A stretch of 64,000 bases of DNA from Micromonospora carbonacea (lineage in GTDB: Bacteria > Actinomycetota > Actinomycetes > Mycobacteriales > Micromonosporaceae), in assembly GCF_014205165.1 (NCBI RefSeq), contig NZ_JACHMZ010000001.1, forward strand, positions 6,864,501 to 6,928,500, read 5' to 3'. Positions 53,157-60,367 of this stretch are shown here, piece after piece. The position numbers and the translations under genes are program-made. The notes under the pieces were generated by a model. The model had not been told where the DNA came from, made no database searches, and saw nothing but the letters and a program-made list of their open reading frames with translations. The stretch's first letter is position 1. Each line of letters starts with the position of its first letter.

Positions 53157-53185
53157 TCTCACGTTGAGATGTTCTCAGAGTGAGA
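53157..53185 (+). promoter_or_regulatory. Two inverted-repeat operators ahead of the NrtR-like gene
   Basis: TCTCACGTTGAGA at 53157-53169 and TCTCAGAGTGAGA at 53173-53185 share the form TCTCA-N3-TGAGA. They are spaced 16 bp centre to centre and end nine bases before the GTG start. Two phased sites so close to the start suggest cooperative autorepression by the encoded regulator. Confidence 0.75.
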
Positions 53186-53193
53186 GAGACGCC

Positions 53194-53946
53194 GTGAACG
53201 AGCAGGAGTTCCTCGCCGCCTACGACCCCCGGGCCTACCCGGCGGTCGCCGTCACCGTCGACGTGGTCGCCCTGACCGTCCGGTCCGACGCGCTGCACCT
53301 GCTGCTCGTCCGCCGGGGCGGGCCGCCGTTCGAGGGCCACTGGGCGCTGCCCGGCGGGTTCGTCCGGCCCGAGGAGGACCTGGCGGCCGGGGCCCGACGG
53401 GAGCTGGCCGAGGAGACCGGCCTCGGCGGCGAGCGGCTGCGCCGGGTCCACCTGGAGCAGCTCGCCAGCTACGGCGACCCCGACCGCGACCCCCGGATGC
53501 GGATCGTCTCGGTGGCCTACCTCGCGTTCGCCCCCGACCTGCCCGACCCGGCCGCCGGCAGCGACGCCGACGACGCGATCTGGCTGCCCGTGACCGCGCT
53601 GAGCAGCCGGCAGCTCGCCTTCGACCACGACCGGATCATCGACGACGGCCTGGAGCGGGCCCGGTCCAAGCTGGAATACACCCCGCTGGCCACCCGCTTC
53701 CTCGACACCGAGTTCACCATCAGCGAGCTGCGGGCCGTCTACGAGACCGTCTGGGGGCACCCGCTGCACCCCGGCAACTTCCACCGCAAGGTGCTCTCCG
53801 TGCCGGGCTTCGTGGAGAGCACCGGCGCGAGCACCGAACGCGGCGGCACGCGCGGCGGCCCCCGCGCCAAGCTCTACCGGGCCGGCGACGCCCGGCTGCT
53901 GCACCCGGCGCTGCTGCGCCCCGCCCGGGAGGAGACGGTGCGGTGA
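53194..53946 (+). CDS. NrtR-type regulator: Nudix domain fused to winged helix
   Basis: The 250-residue product has an N-terminal Nudix domain (LLLVRRGGPPFEGHWALPGG, RRELAEETGLGGE) and a C-terminal winged helix (FTISELRAVYETVWGHPLHP, GNFHRKVLS). This is the NrtR layout, in which the Nudix part senses ADP-ribose or a related NAD metabolite and releases DNA. The Nudix box reads G-x5-E-x7-REL-x2-ET (E for E-E at one place), so hydrolysis may be weak. GTG 53194 is preferred over ATG 53164, which lies inside the operators. The stop overlaps the next gene by four bases. Confidence 0.88.
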   Translation: MNEQEFLAAYDPRAYPAVAVTVDVVALTVRSDALHLLLVRRGGPPFEGHWALPGGFVRPEEDLAAGARRELAEETGLGGERLRRVHLEQLASYGDPDRDPRMRIVSVAYLAFAPDLPDPAAGSDADDAIWLPVTALSSRQLAFDHDRIIDDGLERARSKLEYTPLATRFLDTEFTISELRAVYETVWGHPLHPGNFHRKVLSVPGFVESTGASTERGGTRGGPRAKLYRAGDARLLHPALLRPAREETVR

Positions 53947-54929
53947 ACACCCACGAGGCGATCCGGCTGGTCACCGCCGCGCGCACCGACGCCGACCTGT
54001 TCGGCGTCGACCCGTCGGCCCACCGCTACCGCGAGCTGGTCGCGGCCCTGCACCCCGACCGGCTGGGCGCGCTCGACCCGGCCGTACGCGCCGCCGCCAC
54101 CGACGCGTTCGTGCAGGTCACCAACCGGTGGCGGGCCGGGCGGGCCAGCGCCGACCCGATCGTCCTCGGCGGCCACCGGCTCGGCCCGCTCGCCCACACC
54201 GGCGACCTCGCCGACCTCTACGACGTCGGGTCGGACCGGCTGCTCAAGCTGCCCCGCGACCCCGCCGACAACGACCTCGTCGCCCGCGAGCAGCACGCGC
54301 TGCGCACCATCGCCGAACGCGGCGACCCCCGCTACCTGCCGTACGTGCCCCGGCTCGTCGACACCCTCCGGCACCGGGACCCGGCCACCGGGGCGGAACG
54401 GCGGATCAGCGTGCTGGCCACCGCGCCCGGCCTGCACAGCCTCGACGAGGTGCGCCGCGCGTACCCCGACGGGCTCGACGGACGGGACGCGGCCTGGATG
54501 TGGCGGCGGCTGCTGGTCGCCCTCGGCCTGGCCCACCGGGCCGGCATCGTGCACGGCGCGGTGCTGCCCCGGCACGTGCTGATCGAGCCCGACGGGCACG
54601 GCGTGGTGCTCGTCGACTGGTGCTTCTCCGCCGCCACCGGAAGCACGATCCCCGCGCTGGTGCCCGGCCACGAGGACTGGTACCCGCCGGAGGTCGCCGC
54701 CCGGCGGCCCTGCGGGCCCGGCACCGACCTGGCGATGGCCGCCACGTGCATGGCGTGGCTGATGGGCGACCGGGCCCCGCGCGAGCTGCGCGCCTTCGCC
54801 CACGGCTGCCGCCGCCCGGCGCTGGCGTCCCGACCCGACGACGCGTGGCGACTGCTGCGCGAACTGGACGAGGTGCTCGAACGGCTCTACGGGCCGCGCA
54901 CCTTCCGACCCTTCACCCTCAACCCCTAG
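53943..54929 (+). CDS. J-domain-like plus protein-kinase-like fold (pseudokinase)
   Basis: The 328-residue product begins with a J-like domain: YRELVAALHPDRLG carries His-Pro-Asp (residues 37-39), the motif by which J-proteins stimulate Hsp70. A kinase-like fold follows: LLKLPRD supplies the ATP Lys. The usual HRDLKPEN loop reads VHGAVLPRHVLI (catalytic Asp replaced by Ala206), and DFG reads DWC. It is therefore probably a pseudokinase or a non-protein kinase. The C-terminal part keeps kinase C-lobe features (DLAMAATCMAWLMG). It overlaps nrtR by four bases and precedes the VWA gene by ten. Confidence 0.75.
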   Translation: MNTHEAIRLVTAARTDADLFGVDPSAHRYRELVAALHPDRLGALDPAVRAAATDAFVQVTNRWRAGRASADPIVLGGHRLGPLAHTGDLADLYDVGSDRLLKLPRDPADNDLVAREQHALRTIAERGDPRYLPYVPRLVDTLRHRDPATGAERRISVLATAPGLHSLDEVRRAYPDGLDGRDAAWMWRRLLVALGLAHRAGIVHGAVLPRHVLIEPDGHGVVLVDWCFSAATGSTIPALVPGHEDWYPPEVAARRPCGPGTDLAMAATCMAWLMGDRAPRELRAFAHGCRRPALASRPDDAWRLLRELDEVLERLYGPRTFRPFTLNP

Positions 54930-54939
54930 GGAGGCTGCC

Positions 54940-55902
54940 ATGGGCAGTGGAATGTGGTCCACCGACGTGTACGACGCCGCCGACCGGTACCGCCGGGCCA
55001 CCGGCAAGAGCGCCTTCGCCTACAGCGACAGCGGGGCGCGCAAGGTGCACCCCGCGCTCGACCCGCGCGACGCGATGCGGGAGAGCCGCGACTCGGCCGA
55101 GCACCCGCAGTCGACGGCCATCACGGTGCTGTTCGACGTCACCGGCTCCATGCGGAACGTGCCCCGCACCCTCCAGGCCAAGCTGCCGCAGCTGCTCGGG
55201 CTCCTGCTCCGCCAGGGGTACGCCCGCGACCCGCAGATCATGTTCGGCGCGATCGGCGACGCCACCTGCGACCGGGTGCCGTTGCAGGTCGGGCAGTTCG
55301 AGTCGGACAACCGGATGGACGACGACCTCGGCCGGATCGTGCTGGAGGGCGGCGGCGGCGGCCAGATGACCGAGTCCTACGAGCTGGCCATGTACTTCAT
55401 GGCGCGGCACACCGTCACCGACTGCTGGGAGAAGCGGGGCCGGCGCGGCTATCTGTTCATCATCGGCGACGAGCTGGCCTACCCCCAGGTCGACCGGCGG
55501 CAGGTGAGCCGGCTCATCGGCGACGACCTCCGCGAGGACGTGCCGCTGGCGCAGATCGTCGACGAGGTGACCCGGCGCTGGGACACCTACTACCTGCTCC
55601 CCGCCGGCAGCAGCTACGCCGGCAGCACGAAGGTGCTGGACTTCTGGCGCGACCTGCTCGGGCAGAACGCCGTCGTGCTCGACGACCTCGACGCGGTGTG
55701 CGAGACCATCGCGCTCACCGTCGGCCTCGGGGAGCAGGCCGTCGACCTCGATCAGGGCATCGCCGACCTCAAGAAGGCCGGCTCGAAGGCCACCGGCACC
55801 GTGTCGAAGGCGCTGGCCCGCCTCGGCCGGGGCGCCCGCGACCAGGTGGCCACGCTGCCCGCCCCGTCGACGCCGCCCACCCGTGGGGTGACCCGGCTGT
55901 GA
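54940..55902 (+). CDS. VWA-like (MIDAS) domain protein
   Basis: The 320-residue product has a von Willebrand A-like fold. ITVLFDVTGSMRNVPRTLQA contains the metal-site motif Asp66-X-Thr68-X-Ser70. GQMTESYELAMYFMARHT supplies the Thr of the second MIDAS segment, and YLFIIGDELAYP the third Asp. The tail after residue ~270 is Lys/Ala-rich. No signal peptide is present. Such proteins act as metal-dependent scaffolds. GGGAGGCTGCC precedes the ATG. The stop overlaps the next gene (GTGA). Confidence 0.85.
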   Translation: MGSGMWSTDVYDAADRYRRATGKSAFAYSDSGARKVHPALDPRDAMRESRDSAEHPQSTAITVLFDVTGSMRNVPRTLQAKLPQLLGLLLRQGYARDPQIMFGAIGDATCDRVPLQVGQFESDNRMDDDLGRIVLEGGGGGQMTESYELAMYFMARHTVTDCWEKRGRRGYLFIIGDELAYPQVDRRQVSRLIGDDLREDVPLAQIVDEVTRRWDTYYLLPAGSSYAGSTKVLDFWRDLLGQNAVVLDDLDAVCETIALTVGLGEQAVDLDQGIADLKKAGSKATGTVSKALARLGRGARDQVATLPAPSTPPTRGVTRL

Positions 55903-57152
55903 ACCACGTGCTGGTGGTCGACCTCGGCTACGGCGACGCAGGCAAGGGCACCGTCGTGGACTGGCTCTGCGCCACCCGGCCCGTCCACACGGTGATCCGC
56001 TTCAACGGGGGCGCGCAGGCGGCGCACAACGTCGTCCTGCGCGACGGGCGGCACCACACGTTCGCGCAGTTCGGGGCGGGCACCTTCCGCCCCGGCGTGC
56101 GGACCCACCTGTCCCGGCACGTGGTGGTGGACCCGCTCGCCCTGGCCGCCGAGGCCGACCACCTCGCCGCGGTGGGCGTGCCCGACGCGCTCGACCGGCT
56201 CACCGTCGACGGGGAGGCGCTCCTGGCCACCCCGTACCACCGGGCCGCCAACCGGGCCCGCGAGCTGGCCCGCGGGGCCGACCGGCACGGCTCCTGCGGG
56301 CTGGGGGTGGGCGAGGCCGTCGCGTACGGGCTCGCCCACCCCGACTCCGCGCCCCGGGTGGCGGACTGCCGCACCCCGGCCGTGCTGCGCCGCCGGCTGG
56401 CCGCCCTGCGCGACCGGCTCACCGCCGAACTCGGCCCGCTGGACGCCCCGCCCGTCGACGACTGCCTGCCCGCGTTCACCGCGTTCGCCGACCGGGTGGC
56501 GATCGTCGACCGGTCCCACCTCGCCGGGGTGCTGCGCGCCGGGACCTGCGTCTTCGAGGGCGCGCAGGGGGTGCTGCTCGACGAGTGGCACGGCTTCCAC
56601 CCGTACACGACGTGGAGCACCACCACGTTCGCCAACGCCGAGGGGCTGCTCGCCGAGGCGGGGCTGGCCGGCACCGCCGAGCGGCTGGGCGTGCTGCGGA
56701 TCACCACCACCCGGCACGGCCCCGGCCCGCTGGTCACCGAGGACCCGACGCTGCCGCTGGCCGACGTGCACAACGCGACCAACCCGTGGCAGGGCCGGTT
56801 CCGGTTCGGCCACTTCGACGCGGTCGCCCACCGGTACGCCCTCGCCGCGGCCGGCGGCGTCGACGGGCTTGCCCTCACCCACCTCGACCTGGCCCACCGG
56901 GGCCTGCGGATCTGCCGCCGCTACGACAGCATGGACCGCCTGGAGCCCGGCCCACCCGGCGACCTGGACCGCCAGGCCGCCCTCACCACCCGCCTGCTCG
57001 CGGCCCGCCCCGGCTACGACGACGGCCCGCCGGCCGACTGGCCCGCGGCGGTCGAGGAGGCGCTGGGCACCCCGGTGACGCTCACCTCCCACTCACCCAC
57101 CGCCGAGGGCAAGCAGGTAAGGAAGGGCACCTTGTTAACGCCTTTTGTATAG
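55899..57152 (+). CDS. Divergent adenylosuccinate synthetase-like enzyme
   Basis: The 417-residue product has the PurA fold but an altered signature. The GTP loop reads DLGYGDAGKGTVVDWL (Asp13 and Lys16 kept) where PurA has a WGDEGKGK form. The IMP-site segment is RFNGGAQAAHNVVL, in place of GGNNAGHTV, and FEGAQGVLLDEWHGFHPYTT follows. This points to a paralogue with a different substrate, not the housekeeping enzyme. GTG 55899 overlaps the VWA stop by four bases. The last ~11 codons, including a rare TTA Leu codon at 57135, come from repeat copy C. Confidence 0.82.
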   Translation: MNHVLVVDLGYGDAGKGTVVDWLCATRPVHTVIRFNGGAQAAHNVVLRDGRHHTFAQFGAGTFRPGVRTHLSRHVVVDPLALAAEADHLAAVGVPDALDRLTVDGEALLATPYHRAANRARELARGADRHGSCGLGVGEAVAYGLAHPDSAPRVADCRTPAVLRRRLAALRDRLTAELGPLDAPPVDDCLPAFTAFADRVAIVDRSHLAGVLRAGTCVFEGAQGVLLDEWHGFHPYTTWSTTTFANAEGLLAEAGLAGTAERLGVLRITTTRHGPGPLVTEDPTLPLADVHNATNPWQGRFRFGHFDAVAHRYALAAAGGVDGLALTHLDLAHRGLRICRRYDSMDRLEPGPPGDLDRQAALTTRLLAARPGYDDGPPADWPAAVEEALGTPVTLTSHSPTAEGKQVRKGTLLTPFV

Positions 57153-57172
57153 GAAGGGCCCCTTCCTAACGC
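57118..57172. repeat. Dispersed GTTAACGC repeat, copy C
   Basis: Reads TAAGGAAGGGCACCTT, then GTTAACGCCTTTTGT, then AGGAAGGGCCCCTTCCTAAC. The left two thirds is coding sequence of the PurA-like gene. The right arm AGGAAGGGCCCCTTCCT is itself a near-perfect palindrome and could act as a terminator before the DedA gene. Confidence 0.88.
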
Positions 57173-57194
57173 CGCGACGGCAGAGCATGAGGGC

Positions 57195-57812
57195 ATGCAG
57201 TCGGTCCTCGGCCTGCTCCACGACACGGTCACCTCGCCGTGGGTGTACCTGGTGATCTTCGCGGTCACCGCCGTCGACGCCGTCTTCCCGGCGGTGCCCG
57301 GCGAGACGATCGTGGTGACCGCCGGGGTCTTCGCGGTCGGCGGGAAGCCGGACCTGACCATGGTGATCGTGCTCGCCGCGGGCGGCGCGCTGGCCGGCGA
57401 CCACCTGTCGTACGCCATCGGCCGCCGCGGCGGCGCGCACCGGCTGGCCCGGCTGCCGGCGGACAGCCGGCGGCGCGCCGGGTCGGAGTGGGCCCGGCGG
57501 GCGGTCGACCGGCGCGGCGGCATGATGCTCACCACCGCCCGCTACGTTCCCGGTGGGCGCACGGCGGTGACCCTGACGATGGGCGCGGTCCGCTATCCGC
57601 TGCGGTCGTTCGTGCTCTTCGACGCGCTGGCCGCCGGCACCTGGGCGGCGTACTGCGGGCTGCTCGGCTACTTCGGCGGGCTGGCCTTCGAGCGGGAGCC
57701 CGTGCTGGGCATCCTGGCCGGGATCGGGCTGTCGGTCGCGATCACCGGCCTGCTGGAGGCCGCCCGCTGGTGTCGGCTCCGCGCCCGCCGCCGCGCCGCC
57801 GACCGGCGCTGA
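57195..57812 (+). CDS. DedA/VTT-family membrane protein
   Basis: The 205-residue product has the DedA layout. It has an N-terminal amphipathic/hydrophobic region with AVFPAVPGETIVVTAGVFAV (the P-x-E motif), GDHLSYAIGRRGG, then TTARYVPGGRTAVTLTMGA with the conserved Arg in a re-entrant loop, and two C-terminal transmembrane helices. DedA/VTT proteins flip phospholipids or undecaprenyl phosphate. It starts 42 bases after the PurA-like stop and is separated by repeat copy C, so cotranscription is uncertain. Confidence 0.85.
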   Translation: MQSVLGLLHDTVTSPWVYLVIFAVTAVDAVFPAVPGETIVVTAGVFAVGGKPDLTMVIVLAAGGALAGDHLSYAIGRRGGAHRLARLPADSRRRAGSEWARRAVDRRGGMMLTTARYVPGGRTAVTLTMGAVRYPLRSFVLFDALAAGTWAAYCGLLGYFGGLAFEREPVLGILAGIGLSVAITGLLEAARWCRLRARRRAADRR

Positions 57813-57884
57813 GCGACCCACCCGGCTGGCTGGGCGCTGACCGGCCTGCGGCCCCGGTGGGTCGGAGGCCGGGGCCGTCGAGGG

Positions 57885-59111
57885 TCAGGTCGGAGTGCCT
57901 TCCAGGTAGGCCAGCATCGCCTCCCGGCTGCGCGGCAGGCCGTAGTCGCCGACGAGCAGGCTGAAGTTGCCGAACGTCGAGCCACCGATCAGCCACGCCT
58001 CGGGCGACCGGGCCAGCACCTCGACGAGCCGACGCTGCCGGGGAGCCAGCGCCGCACACGGCACCCCCCTGGCCAACCTGCCGTCGGGAAACGCCAGGCG
58101 CAGGGCCTCGGCCGTCACCGGCAACGTCTGCTCGCCGGTGACGGCGGGCAGCCGGTCGAGCAGCGCGTCGAACGCCCGATCGGTGTGCCGGGGGCCGAGC
58201 AGGCGCAGGGACAGCCCCGCGTACCCGTGGAGGTCGCCGTCGAGGAACGGCACCTCGGCCCCGTCGGCCGCCGGCCGGTCGCCCGGACCGGCGGCCGTCC
58301 AGGCGAGCAGCTCGTCGACCGTCGCCTGGTCGGCGTCGACGCCGAGCGCCCGGGCCCGGCCGACCGCGGCGGCCCAGCGGATCACCGGGCGCGGGTCGGT
58401 CAACAGGCCGGCGTCGGGCGCGGCGCCGAGCAACCCGGCCGCCACCAGGGCGGTCGCGGCCTCGTCCTCGTCCACCTGTGCCGCGGCTTCGGCCGCCGCG
58501 ACGACCGCCGGGAGGCTGCCGGCCGCGTCCTCCGGGAACCAGGCGAGCGCGTACGCCGCCCCGGCGCGCAGCCCCGGGTCGTCGTTGGTGAGCAGGTCGC
58601 GGAACAGGGGCACGCCGGCCCGCACGGCGTCGTAGACGGCCAGCTCGATGTAGGCCCACAGCCGCTGCTGGTCCGCCTCGTCGAGCGACTCCACGTACGC
58701 GTACTCGACGTGCTCCTTCTGGGTCTCGTCGTCGCCGTGCCACGGCGGCGGCTTGGCGGCGAGCAGCTCCCGCCCGCCGTCGGCGGCCCGGCGGAACTCG
58801 GCCACCGGGACGCCCTCGGGCAGCCACCGCTCGTCGTAGCCCACCGCGAGCGCCGTCACCAGGTAGAGCACCAGCTCCCGGTCGGGGGTGTCCGGGTCGG
58901 CGAGCAGCTCCAGCAGGAACGGCACGGCGTACGCCGACGCCTCGTAGCGGGAGCCCTGGTGGAAGATGTTGGCGTAGAGCGCGCCGAAGGCGGCCTGCCG
59001 CTCCTCCTCGGCGGGCGAGCGCAGGGCGCGGAGTTGGCCGGGCACGTCCCCGGCCGAGCCGTAGGCGTGGCCGAGCCGCCGCCAGTCGATGTCGTCGATT
59101 CCGTCGAACAC
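57885..59111 (-). CDS. HEAT-repeat-like protein
   Basis: The 408-residue product is alpha-helical throughout with HEAT-like helix pairs, for example ASAYAVPFLLELLADPDTPD, PLFRDLLTNDDPGLRAGAAY and the helices following VIRWAAAVGRARAL. The N-terminus (MFDGIDDIDWRRLGHAYGSA) is typical of actinobacterial orphans of this kind. It is acidic and soluble and probably a scaffold. It is convergent with the DedA gene, and repeat copy D lies about 40 bases upstream of its start. Confidence 0.78.
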   Translation of the reverse strand: MFDGIDDIDWRRLGHAYGSAGDVPGQLRALRSPAEEERQAAFGALYANIFHQGSRYEASAYAVPFLLELLADPDTPDRELVLYLVTALAVGYDERWLPEGVPVAEFRRAADGGRELLAAKPPPWHGDDETQKEHVEYAYVESLDEADQQRLWAYIELAVYDAVRAGVPLFRDLLTNDDPGLRAGAAYALAWFPEDAAGSLPAVVAAAEAAAQVDEDEAATALVAAGLLGAAPDAGLLTDPRPVIRWAAAVGRARALGVDADQATVDELLAWTAAGPGDRPAADGAEVPFLDGDLHGYAGLSLRLLGPRHTDRAFDALLDRLPAVTGEQTLPVTAEALRLAFPDGRLARGVPCAALAPRQRRLVEVLARSPEAWLIGGSTFGNFSLLVGDYGLPRSREAMLAYLEGTPT

Positions 59112-59150
59112 GCGCCCATCCTCGCCAACCCCACCGACATTCCCGCCAGG

Positions 59151-59207
59151 CGTGTTAACAGGGGGCCCTTCCTATACAGAAGGCGTTAACAGGGGGCCCT
59201 TCCTTAC
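59151..59207. repeat. Dispersed GTTAACGC repeat, copy D
   Basis: Read on the minus strand it runs TAAGGAAGGGCCCCC, then GTTAACGCCTTCTGT, then AGGAAGGGCCCCC and a second GTTAAC. The first TAA is the stop codon of the TetR gene. It lies between the TetR gene and the HEAT-repeat gene on the same strand. Confidence 0.88.
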
Positions 59208-59839
59208 CCCTCGGGGTGCCAGGTGAGGCCGCGCAGGAGCTGGTCGGCGCCGAGCCAGGCGACGTTCATCATCCGGGTGGCGGTCTTCTCCGGGTCGGCC
59301 TCCGGGTGGTCGGCGAGCCAGTCGCCCAGCGACTCGCTCGCGCCGACCAGGGCGTACGCGACGACCTCCAGGTCGGTGGCGCTCACCTCGCGGCCCCGGG
59401 CGCGCAGGGCGTGGTCGAGCATCCCGGCGACCACCTCGACGAGCCGGGCCCGCATGGCGGCGAGTTCCCCGGCGAACGGCTGGGAGCCGCGGGCCTGCCG
59501 GTAGAGCACCGCCCAGCCGTCGCGGTGCGCCCCGACGAAGCCGAAGAACGCGCGCAGCCCGCGCCAGAGCCGCTCGTCGGCGTCGAGGTCGGGGGCGGCG
59601 GCCCCGGCGATGGCCTCCATCATGCGGGTGCCCTCGCGGTGCAGGCAGGCGACGAAGAGCTCCTCCTTGCTGCCCAGGTACGCGTACACCATGGGTTTGG
59701 AGATGCCGGCGTCCTCGGCGATCTCGTCCATGCTGGCCGCGTGGAAGCCGCGTCGTGAGAAGACCCGGACGGCCGCGTCGAGCATCTGCTGCTCGCGTAC
59801 GGCCCGGGGGAGGCGCTTGAACGTGGGGGTGCCGGGCAC
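59204..59839 (-). CDS. TetR-family transcriptional regulator
   Basis: The 211-residue product has an N-terminal TetR HTH (REQQMLDAAVRVFSRRGFHA, SMDEIAEDAGISKPMVYAYL, GSKEELFVACL) and an all-helical ligand domain. GTG 59839 lies six bases after TATGCT on the minus strand, suggesting a leaderless transcript. It is divergent from SCP2 and the acyl-CoA dehydrogenase, so it probably represses them and itself. Its stop codon is the first triplet of repeat copy D. Confidence 0.88.
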   Translation of the reverse strand: MPGTPTFKRLPRAVREQQMLDAAVRVFSRRGFHAASMDEIAEDAGISKPMVYAYLGSKEELFVACLHREGTRMMEAIAGAAAPDLDADERLWRGLRAFFGFVGAHRDGWAVLYRQARGSQPFAGELAAMRARLVEVVAGMLDHALRARGREVSATDLEVVAYALVGASESLGDWLADHPEADPEKTATRMMNVAWLGADQLLRGLTWHPEG

Positions 59840-59860
59840 CTTGCGAGCATACCTACTCGT

Positions 59861-59874
59861 GCGTAAGGTTACGC
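59861..59874. promoter_or_regulatory. Candidate TetR operator in the divergent promoter
   Basis: GCGTAAGGTTACGC is an inverted repeat (GCGTAA and TTACGC with a 2-base spacer). It lies between the TetR start and the SCP2 start, overlaps the likely -35 region of the TetR gene and lies next to a TACGCT/TAGAGT -10-like region for SCP2. Confidence 0.6.
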
Positions 59875-59912
59875 TAGAGTAACCACAGTCACCGCGCGAG
59901 AGGTTCCTTTCC

Positions 59913-60365
59913 ATGACTGACTTCGACCCGGCAAACTTCGCCAACTACGGCCCCAAGGAGTTCGCCCAGCTGGTCAAGTCCACCCCCGACGACAAGATCG
60001 TCGAGGTGATGTCCGGCGAGCTGCGCGGCAAGGTCCTGAGCGAGGTCTTCGGCCGGATGCCCACGCTGTTCCGCGCCGACCGGGCCGGCTCGACCAGCGC
60101 GGTGATCCACTGGGGCATCACCGGCCGCCCCGACGGGGGCACCGACACCTACGAGATCGTCGTCGCCGACGGCGCGTGCACGGTCAACGAGACCCCGCAG
60201 CACGACCCCAAGCTGAGCCTCACCATGGGCCCCCTGGAGTTCCTGAAGATCGTCTCCGGTGGCGCGAACCCGGTGATGATGTTCATGACCGGCAAGCTGA
60301 AGGCCAAGGGCGACCTCGGCCTCGCCGCCAACATCGCCAACCTGTTCGACATCCCCAAGGGCTGA
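59913..60365 (+). CDS. SCP2 sterol-carrier-like protein
   Basis: The 150-residue product has the SCP2 fold: STSAVIHWGITGRPDGGTDT, YEIVVADGACTVNETPQHDP, SLTMGPLEFLKIVSGGANPV and TGKLKAKGDLGLAANIANLF are all typical. It binds lipids or acyl-CoAs. GAGAGGTTCCTTTCC precedes the ATG. It is two bases from the acyl-CoA dehydrogenase start and is probably its lipid-handling partner. Confidence 0.9.
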   Translation: MTDFDPANFANYGPKEFAQLVKSTPDDKIVEVMSGELRGKVLSEVFGRMPTLFRADRAGSTSAVIHWGITGRPDGGTDTYEIVVADGACTVNETPQHDPKLSLTMGPLEFLKIVSGGANPVMMFMTGKLKAKGDLGLAANIANLFDIPKG

Positions 60366-60367
60366 CG

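Noticed and set aside
55899..57152. Housekeeping adenylosuccinate synthetase purA
   Set aside because: The GTP loop and IMP-site motifs differ from PurA, and the gene sits in a regulator/VWA operon, so a paralogue is more likely.
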